A DNA stretch of 64,000 nucleotides from Hyphomonadaceae bacterium (lineage in GTDB: Bacteria > Pseudomonadota > Alphaproteobacteria > Caulobacterales > Hyphomonadaceae), in the NCBI GenBank assembly GCA_022760335.1, contig JALEGE010000205.1, positions 1-64,000 of the forward strand, given 5' to 3'. This document shows positions 61,406 to 64,000 of this stretch, piece after piece. The notes beneath the pieces are model-generated. The model ran no database searches and was not told the DNA's origin. It was given only the letters and a program-made list of their open reading frames with translations. Made by a program: the position numbers and the translations under genes. Each line of letters begins with the position of its first letter. Position 1 is the stretch's first letter.

Positions 61406-62089
61406 ATGCGTATTCTTGTAGTTGAGGATGATCCAGATCTGCGTCGGCAGTTGGCCGATGCCCTCTCTCATGCTGGCTATGCTGTCGATCTCGCAGCCGA
61501 TGGCGAGGACGGCCATTTCCTGGGTGATACAGAGCCTTATGATGCGGTGATCCTGGATCTTGGCCTGCCGAACCTGGATGGAGTGACAATTCTGGAGCGT
61601 TGGCGCGCTGATGGCCGCGACTTCCCGGTTCTGATCCTGACGGCCCGTGATCGCTGGAGTGAGAAGGTGAAGGGCTTTGATGCCGGCGCCGATGATTATC
61701 TCACCAAACCCTTCTACACGGCTGAACTGCTGGCGCGTCTGCGTGCGCTCTTGCGGCGGGCGGCTGGGCACAGCGCGGCGGCTCTGGAAGCAGGTTCCCT
61801 GCGCGTGGATACGCGTTCAGCTCGCGCTACGGTGAATGGAGAGCCAATCCGCCTGACTGCACATGAATATCGCGTGCTGGCCTATCTGATGCACCATCAG
61901 GGGCGGGTGGTGCCGCGCACCGAACTGGTTGAACATATCTATGATCAGGATTTCGACCGTGACTCCAATACGATCGAGGTCTTCATCGGCCGTCTGCGCA
62001 AGAAGATCGGCTCGGATCGGATCGAGACCGAGCGCGGCCTCGGCTATCGCCTGGTAATCCCCGAGGCAGAACAGCACCTTGCTGGCTGA
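61406..62089 (+). CDS. OmpR/PhoP-family response regulator
   Basis: Protein of 227 residues. The receiver (1-118) has acidic D8/D9, phosphoacceptor D51 in VILDLGLPNLDG, the Thr in ILTARDR and Lys in YLTKPF. The winged-helix DNA-binding domain (about 130-220) has LTAHEYRVLAYLMHHQGRVV and SNTIEVFIGRLRKKIG. It forms a PepSY protein-regulator-kinase operon with its neighbours. Confidence 0.95.
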   Translation: MRILVVEDDPDLRRQLADALSHAGYAVDLAADGEDGHFLGDTEPYDAVILDLGLPNLDGVTILERWRADGRDFPVLILTARDRWSEKVKGFDAGADDYLTKPFYTAELLARLRALLRRAAGHSAAALEAGSLRVDTRSARATVNGEPIRLTAHEYRVLAYLMHHQGRVVPRTELVEHIYDQDFDRDSNTIEVFIGRLRKKIGSDRIETERGLGYRLVIPEAEQHLAG

Positions 62090-62103
62090 CGCGATTTAAG
62101 CTC

Positions 62104-63540
62104 TTGTCCCGGCGGCCTACTCCAGCCGCCGGAGCACACGACGCCTTGTGGTTCAATTCCCTCATACCCGGTGACAGATCCCTTGCTCGCCGCCTCTTGG
62201 TTGGTGCGGCGATCTGGAGCCTGCTTGTCCTGTTCGGCGGCGCGTTTGCGCTGTCTGCACTCTACCGGGCGGAGGCTGTCCGGCTACTGGAAGATGAGCT
62301 CAATGCCACGCTGGTGGCGCTGACTCGGGCCGTTGATCTGGACGAACACGGCGACCTGGCGGCGAATCCGGCACGACTTCCCGCCGACCCGCGCTATGAC
62401 ACACCCCTGGCTGGGCGCTATTGGGCGATTGTGGAAGTCAGTTCGGCAGGCGCCCCGATTGATGTGATCCATGCGGACAGTCTGCAATTTGGCGAACTCC
62501 CACTGCCCGTCCCCCTGGCTGAGGCGGCACTGGCTGTGCCGGGTGAGGTACAGTTCGCAGACACGACGGGCCCGAATGATGAGCGCGTGCGGGTCGCTGT
62601 CATGGCGATCTTGCTGTCCGACGCCGGCCAGCGTGCGGTGGTGATGGCGGCGGCCGACCGGGCCACGTCTGATGCCGGGGCACGGCGCTTCCTCTTTTCG
62701 ATCATTGGCGCCATGGTTTTCCTGGCTGGCGGTGTGCTGGTTGCCATGGTCATACTTGTGAGGGTTGTTCTCGGACCGTTGGAGCGAATCCAGGCCCATC
62801 TTGCGGAGATTCGCACAGGCGATCGGGCGCAGCTGGATGAGGATTATCCCGCTGAGGTCCAACCGCTGACGGCCGAACTCAATCAGCTGCTAGAGCACAA
62901 TCGCGAAGTGGTTGACCGTGCGCGCACACATGTCGGCAATCTCGCTCATGCCCTGAAAACGCCCATCGCCGTGCTGCGCAATGAAGCCAGTGGTGAGACA
63001 CCACTTGATGATGTCGTGCGCCGCCAGGCCGAGGCGATGCACAATAATGTCCAGCACTATCTCAAGCGCGCCCAGGCCGCCGCACGCGCGCAGACCCTGG
63101 GCGCACGCACCGAGATTGATGAGATTGCGAGCGGCCTGGTGCGGTTGTTGAACAAGCTGTTCCAGCATCAGGGCGTCACAGTGTCGTCAAAGCTGCCGGA
63201 AGGGCTTGTTTTCCGGGGCGAGGCGCAGGACTTAGAGGAGATGATCGGCAATCTCCTGGAAAACGCCTGCAAATGGGCGAGCAGCGAAGTGCACCTAGCG
63301 GGAGAGCAAGTCTCGCCAGAATGGCTTCGGTTAACAGTAGATGATGATGGCGACGGCCTGCCCGAGGAGGCGATGAAGGCGGCGGTGAAACGCGGCGTGC
63401 GCCTGGATGAAACCGCGCCGGGCACAGGGCTGGGCCTGTCTATCGTCAATGAACTGGCCGAACTCTATGGTGGGGAGCTGACCCTGTCGCGTAGCGAAAT
63501 GGGCGGTCTGCGCGCCGCATTGAAGCTGCCCAGCCTATGA
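62104..63540 (+). CDS. Sensor histidine kinase (PhoQ/FeuQ-like)
   Basis: Protein of 478 residues. TM1 (LLVGAAIWSLLVLFGGAFALSA, about 31-52), a periplasmic sensor of about 145 residues and TM2 (FLFSIIGAMVFLAGGVLVAMVILV) are followed by HAMP. The H-box is VGNLAHALKTPIAVLRNE with H282, and a HATPase domain has N-box GNLLENACKWA, DDDGDGLP and TGLGLSIV. The TTG start at 62104 is weakly supported; another TTG at 62146 is possible. It partners the regulator at 61406 and overlaps the next gene (ATGA). Confidence 0.9.
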   Translation: MSRRPTPAAGAHDALWFNSLIPGDRSLARRLLVGAAIWSLLVLFGGAFALSALYRAEAVRLLEDELNATLVALTRAVDLDEHGDLAANPARLPADPRYDTPLAGRYWAIVEVSSAGAPIDVIHADSLQFGELPLPVPLAEAALAVPGEVQFADTTGPNDERVRVAVMAILLSDAGQRAVVMAAADRATSDAGARRFLFSIIGAMVFLAGGVLVAMVILVRVVLGPLERIQAHLAEIRTGDRAQLDEDYPAEVQPLTAELNQLLEHNREVVDRARTHVGNLAHALKTPIAVLRNEASGETPLDDVVRRQAEAMHNNVQHYLKRAQAAARAQTLGARTEIDEIASGLVRLLNKLFQHQGVTVSSKLPEGLVFRGEAQDLEEMIGNLLENACKWASSEVHLAGEQVSPEWLRLTVDDDGDGLPEEAMKAAVKRGVRLDETAPGTGLGLSIVNELAELYGGELTLSRSEMGGLRAALKLPSL

Positions 63541-64000
63541 CGCGCGCAAACTGGATCCTTACAGCAGGCGCTGTTTTGCTCGCCATGGCGATCTATTTCG
63601 TCATCGGAAAGCCCGGCATGGGCGATCGCCCCATGGCCACGCGTCAGGCTGAACTGGCTGCGCGCGCGCCGGAAGATCTCTCGCCTGCAGAAGCCTTGTC
63701 GCGCCTGGAAGCATTGGCTCAGGAAAACCCTGAAGATGCCGAGCCGCGCTATCTGATTGGTATTGTCCTGGCCCAGCAGGGACGCGATGACGAGGCCGTG
63801 CGCGCTTATCAGTCCGCCCTGCGCCGGAATGACCGGCATGTGGAGGCGCTGATCGGGCTGGCTGACTCCCTGATTCGCCTGTCTGGCGGTGAGGTCAGCC
63901 CGGATATCGCGCAGATCCTGGGGCGGGCCTATGCGCTGGATCCACGCCAGGTGCGTGCGGCCTTTCTGGTTGGCGTTTCGGCCTGGCAGATGGACCAGAA
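63537..64000 (+). CDS. CcmI-like TPR protein, truncated by window edge
   Basis: The first 154 residues are visible. An N-terminal membrane anchor (WILTAGAVLLAMAIYFVIG) is followed by TPR helices (PEDAEPRYLIGIVLAQQGRDDEAVRAYQSALRRN, VEALIGLADSLIRLSGGEVS). The pattern fits the C-terminal TPR part of CcmI/CycH, which presents apocytochrome c for haem attachment. The ATG overlaps the kinase stop. The 3' end lies outside the window. Confidence 0.75.
   Translation, partial: MTRANWILTAGAVLLAMAIYFVIGKPGMGDRPMATRQAELAARAPEDLSPAEALSRLEALAQENPEDAEPRYLIGIVLAQQGRDDEAVRAYQSALRRNDRHVEALIGLADSLIRLSGGEVSPDIAQILGRAYALDPRQVRAAFLVGVSAWQMDQ

Noticed and set aside
1..64000. tRNA, rRNA, CRISPR arrays, insertion sequences and integrase/att sites
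   Set aside because: None was seen. The GTA cluster has no integrase or replication genes, consistent with a GTA rather than an ordinary prophage.

Overview
The window reads as a chromosomal segment of an alphaproteobacterium. The evidence is a PhyR-NepR-EcfG general stress response locus, a gene-transfer-agent (GTA) structural cluster, TamA/TamB, a DUF2460/DUF2163/megatron tail module, and a response regulator/histidine kinase pair followed by a CcmI-like TPR gene. The mix of TonB-dependent uptake, aromatic catabolism and GTA genes suggests a Hyphomonadaceae/Caulobacterales-like, probably aquatic organism. That placement is inference; no rRNA is present.

Region 1 (about 0.2-14.6 kb) is a catabolic island: an IclR-family regulator, a saccharopine-dehydrogenase-like oxidoreductase, a reductive-dehalogenase-like double 4Fe-4S protein and an MFS transporter on the minus strand. 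They diverge from an amidohydrolase, a ferredoxin-NADP reductase-type flavoprotein, LigA/LigB-like extradiol dioxygenase subunits, an acetamidase/formamidase, a carboxymuconolactone-decarboxylase-like protein, an aldehyde dehydrogenase and a TonB-dependent receptor. Four promoters carry the same unusual operator: two adjacent 19-bp inverted repeats offset by exactly 20 bp. This suggests one regulon, probably run by the IclR protein.

Region 2 (14.7-22.6 kb) is a molybdenum cofactor locus: a YdeP-type molybdopterin oxidoreductase, mobA, a TSUP transporter with moeA, and an overlapping moaE-moaB-moaC-moaA-moaD operon. Region 3 (22.7-28.2 kb) has a MipA/OmpV porin divergent from a membrane-anchored AraC regulator, a fumarylacetoacetase-family hydrolase, and a cysteine synthase-glutaredoxin fusion translationally coupled to a PLP decarboxylase.

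Region 4 (28.2-35.7 kb) looks like a compact gas/redox-to-cAMP circuit. A truncated haemoglobin gene lies 6 bp upstream of a PAS-class III adenylate cyclase gene. A Crp-type regulator is nearby, and the same CRP-like 16-bp site (NGTGA-TGTGCA-TCACA) lies at both divergent promoters, in front of crp/decarboxylase-cysK and of an OsmC-flavoprotein-OsmC-methyltransferase operon/globin-cyclase.

Region 5 (35.8-46.4 kb) has phyR divergent from nepR-ecfG-HWE/HisKA_2 kinase, a tiny entericidin-like lipoprotein, the tamA-tamB pair and an ECF-like sigma factor. Region 6 (46.5-60.1 kb) is a GTA-like cluster (terminase to megatron). A ParA ATPase and its partner are inserted antisense between terminase and portal; no g1 or g7 homologue is recognised, the tape measure is very short, and the hub protein lacks a middle domain. 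Region 7 (60.2-64 kb) has a CbpA-like DnaJ protein, a PepSY-like secreted protein, an OmpR-type two-component system, and a CcmI-like TPR gene cut by the window edge. I saw no tRNA, rRNA, CRISPR array or insertion sequence.
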